In this document: in pieces, positions 32,301-40,937 of the stretch | Layout: each line of letters starts with the position of its first letter | Numbering within the stretch: position 1 is the first letter of the stretch | Assembly: GCA_963665085.2 (NCBI GenBank) | Contig: CAXXXS010000001.1 | Location: forward strand, 3,472,001 to 3,536,000 | Reading direction: 5' to 3' | Source of the DNA: G963665085 sp963665085 | GTDB lineage: Bacteria > Bacteroidota > Bacteroidia > Bacteroidales > JAAAOM01 | Length of the DNA: 64,000 nt | Position numbers and translations under genes: made by a program | The notes under the pieces: model-generated | Told to the model about the DNA's origin: nothing | The model's input: the letters and a program-made list of their open reading frames with translations, nothing else | Database searches by the model: none

Positions 32301-32715
32301 TATAGCAGGAGGAGGTAATGATAACTGGTATATAGGGAATAATACTTATGCTTATTTACCTAATGCCCTTTATGGTGGCACCAGTGCAAACTGGTTGGAT
32401 AAGGAGTATTGGACACCAGAGAATCCGTCTAATTCAGTTACCAGGATAAATTATAATAATTCAGCTTTTAATTATTATTTCCCTAAAACACGTGAGTTCC
32501 TCCGTCTACAGGATGTTTCACTTTCGTATGTTTTGCCCATTAATTTGTTGAAGAAGACTCCAATTTCAGCGTTAAAAGTTTATGTGTCAGGAAAGAACCT
32601 TTGGACATTAACAAGTTGGGAAGGTCTCGATCCAGAAACTGGTACAGAGTACGCAAGTACATCTGGGTTCCCTGTTTTTAAGATTTATACGCTGGGTCTG
32701 AATGTAACATTCTAA
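29302..32715 (+). CDS. SusC/RagA-family TonB-dependent outer-membrane transporter
   Basis: 1137 aa. Residues ~25-45 form a signal (LTILFLAITMVSVSASNSYAQ). An STN secretin-like domain (~50-110) that signals to FecR comes next, then a carboxypeptidase-regulatory beta sandwich (~135-210: IKGKVTDHSGLPLPGANVTEGG), a plug with the SusC-type VVIGYGTSRKKDLTGAIASI near 215, and a 22-strand-type barrel ending in TLGLNVTF with the C-terminal aromatic. The STN domain fits regulation by the FecI/FecR pair upstream. It imports oligosaccharides released at the surface. The substrate cannot be read from sequence. Confidence 0.95.
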   Translation: MKKTFRANGRVPWLNQIFKKVKLTILFLAITMVSVSASNSYAQNTELTLNARDISIENLLCEIENQTEFRFFYNENVNLDKMVSVFFQNKNLAQVLDEILKDSNIKYKIIDRLVALYINEQGGFSMLSKQELIIKGKVTDHSGLPLPGANVTEGGTTNGAITNLDGEYTISVSSPNAVLSFSFVGYLTEEIEVTGQTSIDVVLIEDIQTLEEVVVIGYGTSRKKDLTGAIASIKLEDSPIITLPNINLLDALKGSMPGFDIGAVNNAGGNPSINIRGQNSINASNTPLIVVDGIVFVGSMNEINPLDIASVDVLKDASATAVYGSLAANGVILITTKRGEGDKPTVQVNTTTGVQTYTNRPDMLDPEEYLELKKARFLADNPGSVYDPSQYLALYELDAIEDNQTIDWFDEVTRLAVFQNYALSISGASPRSNYYFSGNYMDQEGIVVGDQFHKFSVLGKIESQITDWLKLGVNLNIISKNADGVAADLRLGTIDGPYSYMYVHDRGDDNPGFEDFTYRLERYPQGQSTTSNPLWQTQKFDEDRDQNYRGATFARVDVPWIDGLSYTFNYSLNRWEGHSASFMDENMYVNTMLLNELIDASSHLVEANGSKTNEGRTDWYMNHLINYKQNFGEHSFDVTLLAERQEREGYSMTMSASDFSAIGTSVLGVDALELGNTANYSINTSYSKLSQLAYLARLNYVFKGKYLLSTSIRRDGYSGYAEGHKYGFFRAGSIAWTLSEEDFIRDRLSSLDHLKFRLSFGENGNPSVGAYSTYPTMSNSAYILLGDESVVGVYANKLANKSLDWEKTTALNFGLDFSFFNSKLSGSFDMYNSNTTDLLLSRSIPIFNGFSSVLDNIGEVNNKGVEVQVNTINYSGSNFSWRSGVNFWINRNEVVSLYGKDTDGDGKEDDDISNSLFIGKSMGANYTYVMDGIVQLDDAEYIAIYGGEPGDIKFKDLNNDGKIDADNDRTIVGYSKPNYTMTFSNTLTYKNFEFYCLFNYIAGGGNDNWYIGNNTYAYLPNALYGGTSANWLDKEYWTPENPSNSVTRINYNNSAFNYYFPKTREFLRLQDVSLSYVLPINLLKKTPISALKVYVSGKNLWTLTSWEGLDPETGTEYASTSGFPVFKIYTLGLNVTF

Positions 32716-32752
32716 GAATAGATGATTTATAAACAATTAATAAATGATTGGC

Positions 32753-34513
32753 ATGAAAAAGATACTATATATATTTATTTCACTATTTCTTCTTCCTTTT
32801 AGTGGATGTGACGATGATGAATTTCTTAAGGAAGAGCCAGGAGATTTTTTAACTATTGATAATGCTTTTCTAAACGGGGCTCAATTTGAGTCAGGATTGA
32901 ACTATCTCTATTTTTTGTTTCGCGAGAACTATGTATATAAAGATAACGATGATTATTTTGTGCATTTTGGAGTTGGCGCAGATATAAATTTTAGCAGGTA
33001 CGATGAAAATGTTTGGACAAACTATACAAACCTTAATGGTAACGCAGGATGGTTAAGTGAATTGTTTACTCGTCAATATCAACTGGTAAACTATGCAAAC
33101 AGTATTTTATCTCAATCAGAAAATGAAGAAGTAGAGTGGGTTAATGAGGAGGAAAAATTAGAAATACAGGCAGAGGCTCATTTCTTTAGAGGAATGGCTT
33201 ATCGTTTTTTAGCTGAGTTGTGGGGAGATTTGCCACTTATTACAGAGCCAATTTCGGATCCGAGCCTGGGATATTCCCGCGATCCACGCGAAGATATTTA
33301 TGCGTTATGTGTTGAAGATTTTAAATTTGCAGCAGAGCATCTTCCTGAAACAACTACAGAGGTGGGACGTTTAGTAAGTGGTGCTGGTTATCATTTCCTT
33401 TCAGAGATGTATATTGCTTTGGCTGATGAACAAGGAGGGACTGATAAGACGCTTTATCAAAATGCAATTGATGCTGCGAGTAAAGTAATTGATGGAAGTG
33501 TCTATGAATTGATGACTGACCGTTTCGGTTACCGGGCTGATGTTGAAGGGAAAGATGCTTTCTGGGATTTGTTTCAGATAACAAAAGAAGATGGAACTAC
33601 AAACTTCAGTTATCAGGAAGGAAATAAAGAGTCCATTTTTATTATTCACTGCGATAAGTATAAGACAGGAGGTCTTCCCCAAGGTTCAGGACGTTTAACA
33701 ACAAGAACCGATCAGGAAAGGGCATTTTGGCCTTCATTCTGGTCATGGACAAGATTTGGATATTCAGGTACTGCTTATGATTGGATGGGAAGAGGCATTG
33801 CATGGGTGAGGCCAACTACCTACTTTTTATATGATCTATGGGATAAATCAGGAAAAGAAGATACCCGAAATGCAGAGTGGAATATTAACCGTGTTGTAAA
33901 AGTCCCTAATCCGGATATGACATATCAAGATTCCGTTGATGTAACAAGAAACTGGCCAACCGAGCCCCAGGTAATTTCTTTAGCAGATGGTTCTTCCATC
34001 ACAGTACAATTGCACCCAGGAGATACCATAAGAAAAGAATGGCTTTATACAAGTACAGATACAATGTCTAGTTGGTACCCAAGAGTAATGAAGATGGGAT
34101 CAGACTGGCATTATACCACAGACCCAAGTAATACATTTGTTATGGATTATTATGTAGCAAGATTGGCTGAAACTTATCTTCTAAGGGCTGAGGCTTATAT
34201 GAAGTATGGGGATAATTCGAAAGCAGCTGTAGACATAAATACTGTTAGGGCTCGTTCTAATGCTAAAGCCATTAATGCCGGAGATGTAAATATTGATTAT
34301 ATATTGGATGAAAGAGGCCGTGAATTATATGGAGAGGAGTTACGCTCATTAACGCTTTGCCGTTTGAAAATGTATAGTAGCAGAACTAAAAAGTATGGCT
34401 ATTCAGTATGTGCAAATACAGTGGATAACTGTTCTTTAAGAGATGATGTGTTTCCTATTCCCCAATCGGTCATTGATGCAAACTCTGATGTAATTATTCC
34501 ACAAAACGAATAA
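32753..34513 (+). CDS. SusD/RagB-family glycan-binding lipoprotein
   Basis: I prefer the ATG at 32753 over 32744 because it begins a clean lipoprotein signal (MKKILYIFISLFLLPFSGC, Cys near 19) followed by acidic residues that favour surface export. The mature ~565 residues show the SusD TPR scaffold (AEAHFFRGMAYRFLAELWGDLPLIT, RLAETYLLRAEAYMKYGD, VRARSNA, ILDERGRELYGEELR) and a C-terminal FPIPQSVIDANSD, typical of the family. It caps the SusC barrel. It lies 37 nt downstream of susC. Confidence 0.95.
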   Translation: MKKILYIFISLFLLPFSGCDDDEFLKEEPGDFLTIDNAFLNGAQFESGLNYLYFLFRENYVYKDNDDYFVHFGVGADINFSRYDENVWTNYTNLNGNAGWLSELFTRQYQLVNYANSILSQSENEEVEWVNEEEKLEIQAEAHFFRGMAYRFLAELWGDLPLITEPISDPSLGYSRDPREDIYALCVEDFKFAAEHLPETTTEVGRLVSGAGYHFLSEMYIALADEQGGTDKTLYQNAIDAASKVIDGSVYELMTDRFGYRADVEGKDAFWDLFQITKEDGTTNFSYQEGNKESIFIIHCDKYKTGGLPQGSGRLTTRTDQERAFWPSFWSWTRFGYSGTAYDWMGRGIAWVRPTTYFLYDLWDKSGKEDTRNAEWNINRVVKVPNPDMTYQDSVDVTRNWPTEPQVISLADGSSITVQLHPGDTIRKEWLYTSTDTMSSWYPRVMKMGSDWHYTTDPSNTFVMDYYVARLAETYLLRAEAYMKYGDNSKAAVDINTVRARSNAKAINAGDVNIDYILDERGRELYGEELRSLTLCRLKMYSSRTKKYGYSVCANTVDNCSLRDDVFPIPQSVIDANSDVIIPQNE

Positions 34514-34561
34514 TTATAAATTAAATTCATTCTGTAATTATATACATTAAATAAGTAAAAG

Positions 34562-36193
34562 ATGAAGACTAAAAATATAATAAAAATTATTTTGTTCTTT
34601 TTTATAGGCTTTGTTTGGTATGCCTGCGAAGACGAAGATATTATAGAGAATTATACGATTGACCTTAATGGTGCTTCTGACTATTATGAATCGCTAAACG
34701 AGAATGGGATTTTAGAAATACCCATAAAAATTACTTGCGAAAGTGGTTTGGATACAGCATACTATAAAACCGTTGACAAGATTGTTGGATATGAATCACC
34801 GGTTGTTAGTGCAGGAGTTGATATACCAGTTTCTGGTACTACTCTTGATACAACTCTTAAGATCCCGGTAACGTCAAATTTATACCAGATTGTTATTGCT
34901 GTTTATGATAATGATGGAGAAATAAATTTACGCACGATTAAAGTAGATAGTGTAATGACAGCCCCAGAGTTATCCTTTAAAAATGATCTGGATTTCCGTA
35001 ATACGGCGTGTATTGGTATCCCATTCACAATTTCTGGTACCGTTGAAAGTGTGCATGAATTAAAAAGTATTACCCTAACACCTGTAATAAATGGGGGTAA
35101 TTCAACACCGATAAATATTGAGGTCACAGATAAGTCTAGCGTTACCTTTTCGCAATCAGTACCTGTTTCTGAAGGATTAACACATATTCTTTTTGAAGCA
35201 GAGAATACGTTAGGTGGAATTTCAGTGGATACATTCAAAGTGATGAATGTTGTTTCTGAAGATTTTATAAGTGTTACGGTAGGCGATGGTTCTACCGAAT
35301 TATCTAGATTTTTTCTTGATGAGCAAAATACGATCTCAGGAGTAATTCAATCAGGTTCTGACATTACCAGCCTTGAATATTTTATAACCAAGAATGGTGT
35401 TGAAGGAGGGTCCCAGTCCATTGATTTAGGTAATAATCCAATTAATGAATTTGAATTCTCTATAGATATAACCGGAGAATCCAGTATAGAGGGGCTTAAA
35501 TTTGTGGCGAAGAATAATTCAGGAAAACAAAACACAGCTTCACTAACAATACCAGTTGTTCATACACGTATTGTTACCCTGGAGAATCTAGAAATGTCAA
35601 CGGATCCGGATGATAACATGTGTTTCTTTTCTGCATATCACACTCCTCATGTTTTTGGAAAAGATGTGGCGATTAACAATCAAACAATACTTGATTGGGT
35701 TTTTGTAAACAGAGGAACTAGCGGACAGCCATGTAGTTTGCATGCTTATGGTGCAAGTACTGGGTATTATGATGCTATTTCCCCATATATTCCTGGCTTT
35801 TCAAAGCTTACGTATCTGTTGCTTACTTCAAAAAGAGGTAATTTTACAGAAGAAGGCATAAGTGCCATTGAATCAGAAGAAGATATGGCTGATTATATAA
35901 CAGACTATGCTGATTATAACGTTGTTTCATCAAGCAGAAGGGTTGGGGACTATTATGATCCAACCAGTAAACCTACAGGTGGTTTTGTAATCGGTTGGGG
36001 CACCCATACTCATCCTACTGTATCTCCTAGTGTAGTTGAAAATGTAGCATGGGCTGTTGTTTATATAAAACAAACAACACAAACAGCAAATGGGAACTAC
36101 AAAATTGTTTTTGACATTAAAATCCCAAAAACTGATGTTCGAACTGCAAATAATGCATCAATAATTGAACCTTACGATCCATATCCATTATAA
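34562..36193 (+). CDS. surface lipoprotein, possible SGBP (SusE/F position), 543 aa
   Basis: The lipoprotein signal ends WYAC (Cys near residue 21), followed by EDEDI, an acidic export-like stretch. The chain reads as three or four Ig-like beta sandwiches (~30-345) and a distinct C-terminal domain (~350-540) rich in G, Y, T and W that contains PHVFGKDVAINNQTILDW and GTHTHPTVSP. No catalytic motif is recognised. The position directly after susD suggests a surface glycan-binding protein, by analogy with SusE/SusF, but no sequence motif proves it. Confidence 0.7.
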   Translation: MKTKNIIKIILFFFIGFVWYACEDEDIIENYTIDLNGASDYYESLNENGILEIPIKITCESGLDTAYYKTVDKIVGYESPVVSAGVDIPVSGTTLDTTLKIPVTSNLYQIVIAVYDNDGEINLRTIKVDSVMTAPELSFKNDLDFRNTACIGIPFTISGTVESVHELKSITLTPVINGGNSTPINIEVTDKSSVTFSQSVPVSEGLTHILFEAENTLGGISVDTFKVMNVVSEDFISVTVGDGSTELSRFFLDEQNTISGVIQSGSDITSLEYFITKNGVEGGSQSIDLGNNPINEFEFSIDITGESSIEGLKFVAKNNSGKQNTASLTIPVVHTRIVTLENLEMSTDPDDNMCFFSAYHTPHVFGKDVAINNQTILDWVFVNRGTSGQPCSLHAYGASTGYYDAISPYIPGFSKLTYLLLTSKRGNFTEEGISAIESEEDMADYITDYADYNVVSSSRRVGDYYDPTSKPTGGFVIGWGTHTHPTVSPSVVENVAWAVVYIKQTTQTANGNYKIVFDIKIPKTDVRTANNASIIEPYDPYPL

Positions 36194-36268
36194 AAGCAGC
36201 TTTTTATGCAGGGGGCCGGTTTACCGGGCTCCTGTGTTTTAATATCTTTCACGATAGATTTTATTATA

Positions 36269-37066
36269 ATGAGAAAATTTTTAACAACTTTTAGCCTATT
36301 ATTAGTTTTTCTTATATTCTCCTCAGCGCAGGAGCCTGCTCGCATTAAAGTTATGACCTATAATGTAAGGTTCGGGGAATTGGCTACTTTGCAACAATTA
36401 GGAGAATTTATCAGTGAACAGGATCCAGATATTGTAGCCCTTCAAGAACTTGACTGGATGACAACAAGAGAAAGGGCCCCTCACCAAAACAAGAAAGATT
36501 TTATAACGGAATTAGGTTATTATACTGGCATGTTTCCTTTGTACGGAAAAACTATTGAATATGCAGGAGGGTTATATGGAATTGGAATTTTAACAAAAAA
36601 GCCTTACATCAACATAGAAAAAATAATTCTGCCCAAAGCAGAAAATGTTACCGAATACAGGGCTGTATTAATTGCCACAATTGAGCTTAATAATCAAGAT
36701 ACAATTATATTTGCCTCAACCCATATCGATTATTCAAGTTATAATGCCCGCATAGAACAGATAGAAACGGTTGTTGGTAAATTAGAGAAAAGTAAATATC
36801 CTGTATTGCTTGCAGGTGACTTAAATTCAAAACTGGGTTCCAACGAAATTAATATACCATTTAAAGATTGGGTGGCTTTAAGTAATAATAAGCCTACTTC
36901 ACCAGCAAATGCCCCACAAAATAAGATTGATTATATTTTTGGATATCCGCGACGCACCTGGAAATTAAATTACACTGAGACAAAACAATGTCAACTCTCC
37001 GATCATCTTCCAATTATTTCAGAGGTTGAACTTATTTCTGATACTGTAAAATTGAATATTAAATGA
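36269..37066 (+). CDS. secreted endonuclease/exonuclease/phosphatase-family protein
   Basis: The ATG at 36269 starts a signal peptide (MRKFLTTFSLLLVFLIFSSAQ); an upstream in-frame ATG would add a non-signal extension. 265 aa. Motifs of the EEP fold are in order: MTYNVRF, DPDIVALQELDW (catalytic E), ASTHIDYSS, LAGDLNSK (D-x-N) and LSDHLPIISEV (final D-H). Substrates of the family include phosphoinositides, sphingomyelin and DNA. Within a PUL it is probably an accessory phosphatase on a phosphorylated glycan or lipid. It overlaps the GH97 gene by 4 bp. Confidence 0.88.
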   Translation: MRKFLTTFSLLLVFLIFSSAQEPARIKVMTYNVRFGELATLQQLGEFISEQDPDIVALQELDWMTTRERAPHQNKKDFITELGYYTGMFPLYGKTIEYAGGLYGIGILTKKPYINIEKIILPKAENVTEYRAVLIATIELNNQDTIIFASTHIDYSSYNARIEQIETVVGKLEKSKYPVLLAGDLNSKLGSNEINIPFKDWVALSNNKPTSPANAPQNKIDYIFGYPRRTWKLNYTETKQCQLSDHLPIISEVELISDTVKLNIK

Positions 37067-38964
37067 ATAGATTTTTTCTTATCCCCTTTATACTTTTTAT
37101 AACTATTAAGTTAGTAGCCCAACAAGAAGATAAACAGTTAATTAGTTCACCAAACGGTAAGCTTGAAATGACAGTTTATATTTCTGACAAAGAAAATCAT
37201 GGAGAACTTTATTATCATATAAATTATAATTCCAAACCTGTAATTCTCAAATCTCGTCTTGGGATAACAGGATGGGAACAAAATATGGCTTTTGATACTG
37301 TTTTAAAAACAACAAAAGATACCACGTGGAATACGGTTTATGGAGAGAGAGCCAATGTGCGCGATTATTTTAACGAAAAAATTATATCAGTCAAAAAAAC
37401 AGGTAGTTCCGAACGTTTGCAATTAATTATTCGAGCTTATAATGAAGGGATAGCCTTTCGTTATTTTTTTCCTGAAAATCCGAAAACGGGAGGAGCTTAT
37501 TTATCAATAAAATCAGAGAAAACATTTTTTAGGGTACCGGAAAATACAAAAGCATGGGTGGCTTATCGGGCTCAAGCAGATTATAGTTTATTGCCAATAA
37601 AAGGATGGAAAGATTTGGTAGAGAGACCACTAACACTTCAGCTGGATAACGGTTTATATGTCTCTCTAACTGAAGCTGAAATGGTAAATTATTGTCGAAC
37701 AAAATTCAAAGTTGAGCCAGAAGAAGAAAATATCATTCATTGTTCAATGTATGGTGACGTAGAAGAAATAGCGCCATTTAAAACTCCCTGGAGAGTTGTT
37801 ATGGTAGCTGAGAAACCTACAGGTTTATTAGCAAATAATGATTTGATTTTAAATCTCAATTCTCCATGTGCAATTAATAATACAGGCTGGATAAAACCCG
37901 GTAAAATAATTAGGATTATCGAGTTAACAACAGAAGGGGCGAAAAAGGTTGTCGATTTTGCGGCAGAGCGGCAAATTGAATATGTGCATTTCGATGCAGG
38001 TTGGTATGGCCCTGAGCACTTCATATCATCAGATCCAAATAAATCAAATGTAGATCCCAATCGATGTAAAATAAACGATTTAAATATACCTGAAGTAATT
38101 AGTTATGCCAGAAGTAAGGGAATCGGGGTTTGGTTATATGTAAACCAAAGGGCATTGGTGAAATATTTAGACCAGATTTTGCCTTTGTACGAAGAATGGG
38201 GTGTTGCCGGTATAAAATTCGGCTTTGTAATGGTGGGATCATATCATTGGACAGAATGGTTACACGATGCAGTAAAGAAATGTGCAGAACGTCATATAAT
38301 GGTTGATATCCATGATGAATACAGGCCAACAGGATTTAACCGGACCTATCCGAATTTACTTACCCAGGAAGGTATAAGGGGCAACGAAGAATTCCCCGAT
38401 GCCAATACAAATACAGTACTCCCATTTACCCGATTTATTGCAGGGGCGGCAGACGCTACAATCTGTTATTACCATAGAGACGAGATAAAACCATGGATAA
38501 AAAAACAAAATCCAAAAGCCAGATTGCTTGAGAATACTTCGGGTCATCAGTTAGCATTGTCAATAATTGATTATAGCCCGTTGCAATATTTGTACTGGTA
38601 CGATTTACCAAATGATGTTTCTGATGAGCCAGAATTAGAATTCTTTGATGCATTGCCAACAGTTTGGGATGATACAAAAATTCTAAATGGTGAAATTGGT
38701 CAGTATATAAGTATTGCCCGCCGTAAAAATGCCAATTGGTTTGTTGGGTGTATTACAAATAATGAAGGGCGAAATATATCAATCAAACTTGATTTTCTGG
38801 AGCCAGGGAAAAAATATGAGATGACGATTTACTCAGATGGTGGTAAAAAAATAAAAACAAGGACACATGTGAAAATTACTAAAAAAAAGGTTGATGCGGC
38901 CTGTATGTTTGATACTTACCTGCAGTCACGTGGAGGTTGTACAATGATTATAAAACCATTGTAA
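37063..38964 (+). CDS. glycoside hydrolase family 97 enzyme
   Basis: 633 aa with a signal peptide (RFFLIPFILFITIKLVAQQ). An N-terminal beta-sandwich (~25-270) precedes a (beta/alpha)8 barrel (~290-560) and a C-terminal all-beta domain. Family motifs are EYVHFDAGWYG, GVWLYVNQRAL, HDEYRPTGFNRTYPNLLTQEG and RGNEEF. Where retaining GH97 galactosidases have the nucleophile Asp (KVDF), this protein reads KFGF, the form I associate with inverting, SusB-like alpha-glucosidases. That mechanistic reading is inference. ATGA overlap couples it to the EEP gene, and only 10 nt separate it from the next gene. Confidence 0.9.
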   Translation: MNRFFLIPFILFITIKLVAQQEDKQLISSPNGKLEMTVYISDKENHGELYYHINYNSKPVILKSRLGITGWEQNMAFDTVLKTTKDTTWNTVYGERANVRDYFNEKIISVKKTGSSERLQLIIRAYNEGIAFRYFFPENPKTGGAYLSIKSEKTFFRVPENTKAWVAYRAQADYSLLPIKGWKDLVERPLTLQLDNGLYVSLTEAEMVNYCRTKFKVEPEEENIIHCSMYGDVEEIAPFKTPWRVVMVAEKPTGLLANNDLILNLNSPCAINNTGWIKPGKIIRIIELTTEGAKKVVDFAAERQIEYVHFDAGWYGPEHFISSDPNKSNVDPNRCKINDLNIPEVISYARSKGIGVWLYVNQRALVKYLDQILPLYEEWGVAGIKFGFVMVGSYHWTEWLHDAVKKCAERHIMVDIHDEYRPTGFNRTYPNLLTQEGIRGNEEFPDANTNTVLPFTRFIAGAADATICYYHRDEIKPWIKKQNPKARLLENTSGHQLALSIIDYSPLQYLYWYDLPNDVSDEPELEFFDALPTVWDDTKILNGEIGQYISIARRKNANWFVGCITNNEGRNISIKLDFLEPGKKYEMTIYSDGGKKIKTRTHVKITKKKVDAACMFDTYLQSRGGCTMIIKPL

Positions 38965-38974
38965 ATAAAGCAAT

Positions 38975-40894
38975 ATGAGAAAGCCAGTAGTATTACATAT
39001 TATTTCTGTATTTATCATTTTATCTTTTTCTAAATATACAGTAGCACAGGAACAGAAAGATTCTCAATACTTTTTTTATAGCCGGGAAGATATTAGGAAT
39101 ATAAAAAAATCTTCTGCCACTGTTTGGGGAAAATCAATTGTTGAAGGGTTCAGAAAGATAATTGATGAACGAAAAAAATATCCATTATATGCCCCAGACA
39201 AAGAAGGGGGATATATCCACGATTATTTTTGTCCTATTCATGGACAACAATTTGTTTTTGATTGGAACAAACCTGCTGATCATTTTTGTGAGGCTTGCGG
39301 CAAAGACTGGTCAGGCGAAAATAAGTATGATATGGCATGGATCGCGATGGCCCATAGCAAAAACCTGGATTATTTATATGCTAATATGTTTCTTTTTCTA
39401 ATATCAGATAGCGTTGAATATGCAGATAATGCAAAACAATTATTGTTGTCGTATGCAGAGAAGTATCCTTCATATGTAGAACATAATCGCACTATTAAGC
39501 AAACTACAAATTATAGCGGAAAGATGTTTTCGCAAAGTTTAGACGAAGCTGTTTGGGCAAATAAAGCAGCAAGAGTGTATAGTGTTATTAAGGGCAGGTT
39601 AACAGATAAAGAGAACAGTTTAATAAAACAAAATTATTTAAAAGAATGTACAAATTTACTCCTTACCAAAAAGGTTGAAGGAAATTGGCAGACTTGGCAT
39701 AATTGTGCTTTAGCAGCATTGGGTATTGCATTAGAAAATGAAAGTATTGTTGATATAGCTCTTAATGATCCGGATTTTGGTTATTATACAAATATCCGGC
39801 AAAATGTCTATCCGGATGGATGGTGGAAAGAAGGTTCTGTCGTTTATCATTTTTATCCGCTGGAGGCAATTGTATCAACAGCGGAAGCTGTAAGGTGCCG
39901 AAATATTAACCTGTACAATAACCAGCTACGGAATATGTTTAGTGCTCCTTTGCAAATGTCTTATTCAGATTTGACTTTACCTTCACAAAATGATGGATGG
40001 TATGGTACGTCTTTAATAGGACAGGCCGGCCTTTATGAAATAGCAGCCATAAGATTTGATGAGCCTGGTTTTAAAAATCTTCTAAGCTTGTGTTATCTCA
40101 ATTCGAAAAGAAAGTCCCCAAATGCCTTGATCAATGGAATGGAGGTGGATAAAACCCCATCTCTTTTAGAGAGAGAAAGTGTTTTATTCCCTGATTTAGG
40201 AGTAGCAATGCTTAAATATAAGGATAAGACAGTTGCTTTAAAATACGGCCCTGATGGAGGAGTTCATGGACATCCGGATAAGTTGTCAATATCTATTCAT
40301 AATGGAGAAGATGAGATTTTGCCCGATCTGGGGACACCGGCGTATGGCGTTCCTACATACAGGGAATGGTATAAAAATACTTTTTCTCATAATACCGTTA
40401 CCGTTGATAAGATAAACCAGGAAAAAGCTTGTGGGGAATTATTGGATTTTTCTCCAAATCATTTCGGCGGAAGTGCTTCTGCTTTAGTTAAGGTTAACAA
40501 AAATGTAATGATGAAGCGAAAGTTAAGGTTACACAAAAATCTTTTTTATGATACTTTTTCATGTCATTCTGATTCAATCCATACATATGACTATGTTTTG
40601 ATTTTAACAGGATCAGCATGTTTTTCCGAAGTAAGAGATACTTTACTGCCCGAATATAAATGGATGAAGAATGTAAGGTATAAAAATGGAAAAGGAACAT
40701 TTACTATCATGGAAGAATATGGTTGTGTAAAGTTGAAGCTAAAATCACCAGATAAATTTACAGTGTTTACAGCAACGGCTCCTGGTGTGCCGCCAAAACA
40801 AGAAGAGAAAACTGTAGCCCAATCATATCCATTGATACTTCGTTGCCAATCAGAAAAAATGAAGGTTAAAGCTAAATTGAGATTTAAAAATTGA
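38975..40894 (+). CDS. heparinase II/III-family protein (putative polysaccharide lyase)
   Basis: 639 aa with a signal peptide. The N-terminal half is an alpha-helical toroid containing a Cys/His cluster (CPIHGQ near 87, CEACGKDW near 108) that may bind zinc and the motif YPDGWWKEGSVVYHFYPLEA (~290) that carries the typical active-site Y and H. The C-terminal beta-sandwich domain has DGGVHGHPDKLSISIHNG and TFSHNTVTVD, which match heparinase II/III and alginate-lyase type enzymes (PL12/15/17/21 clan). The precise PL family and uronic acid substrate cannot be decided by eye. Confidence 0.82.
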   Translation: MRKPVVLHIISVFIILSFSKYTVAQEQKDSQYFFYSREDIRNIKKSSATVWGKSIVEGFRKIIDERKKYPLYAPDKEGGYIHDYFCPIHGQQFVFDWNKPADHFCEACGKDWSGENKYDMAWIAMAHSKNLDYLYANMFLFLISDSVEYADNAKQLLLSYAEKYPSYVEHNRTIKQTTNYSGKMFSQSLDEAVWANKAARVYSVIKGRLTDKENSLIKQNYLKECTNLLLTKKVEGNWQTWHNCALAALGIALENESIVDIALNDPDFGYYTNIRQNVYPDGWWKEGSVVYHFYPLEAIVSTAEAVRCRNINLYNNQLRNMFSAPLQMSYSDLTLPSQNDGWYGTSLIGQAGLYEIAAIRFDEPGFKNLLSLCYLNSKRKSPNALINGMEVDKTPSLLERESVLFPDLGVAMLKYKDKTVALKYGPDGGVHGHPDKLSISIHNGEDEILPDLGTPAYGVPTYREWYKNTFSHNTVTVDKINQEKACGELLDFSPNHFGGSASALVKVNKNVMMKRKLRLHKNLFYDTFSCHSDSIHTYDYVLILTGSACFSEVRDTLLPEYKWMKNVRYKNGKGTFTIMEEYGCVKLKLKSPDKFTVFTATAPGVPPKQEEKTVAQSYPLILRCQSEKMKVKAKLRFKN

Positions 40895-40937
40895 TGGTTT
40901 TAGAATTACAATATGGTAAGTATTAAAAAATAAAGAG

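Noticed and set aside
36206..36268. N-terminal extension of the EEP protein
   Set aside because: The downstream ATG at 36269 begins a clean signal peptide; the extension has no signal character.
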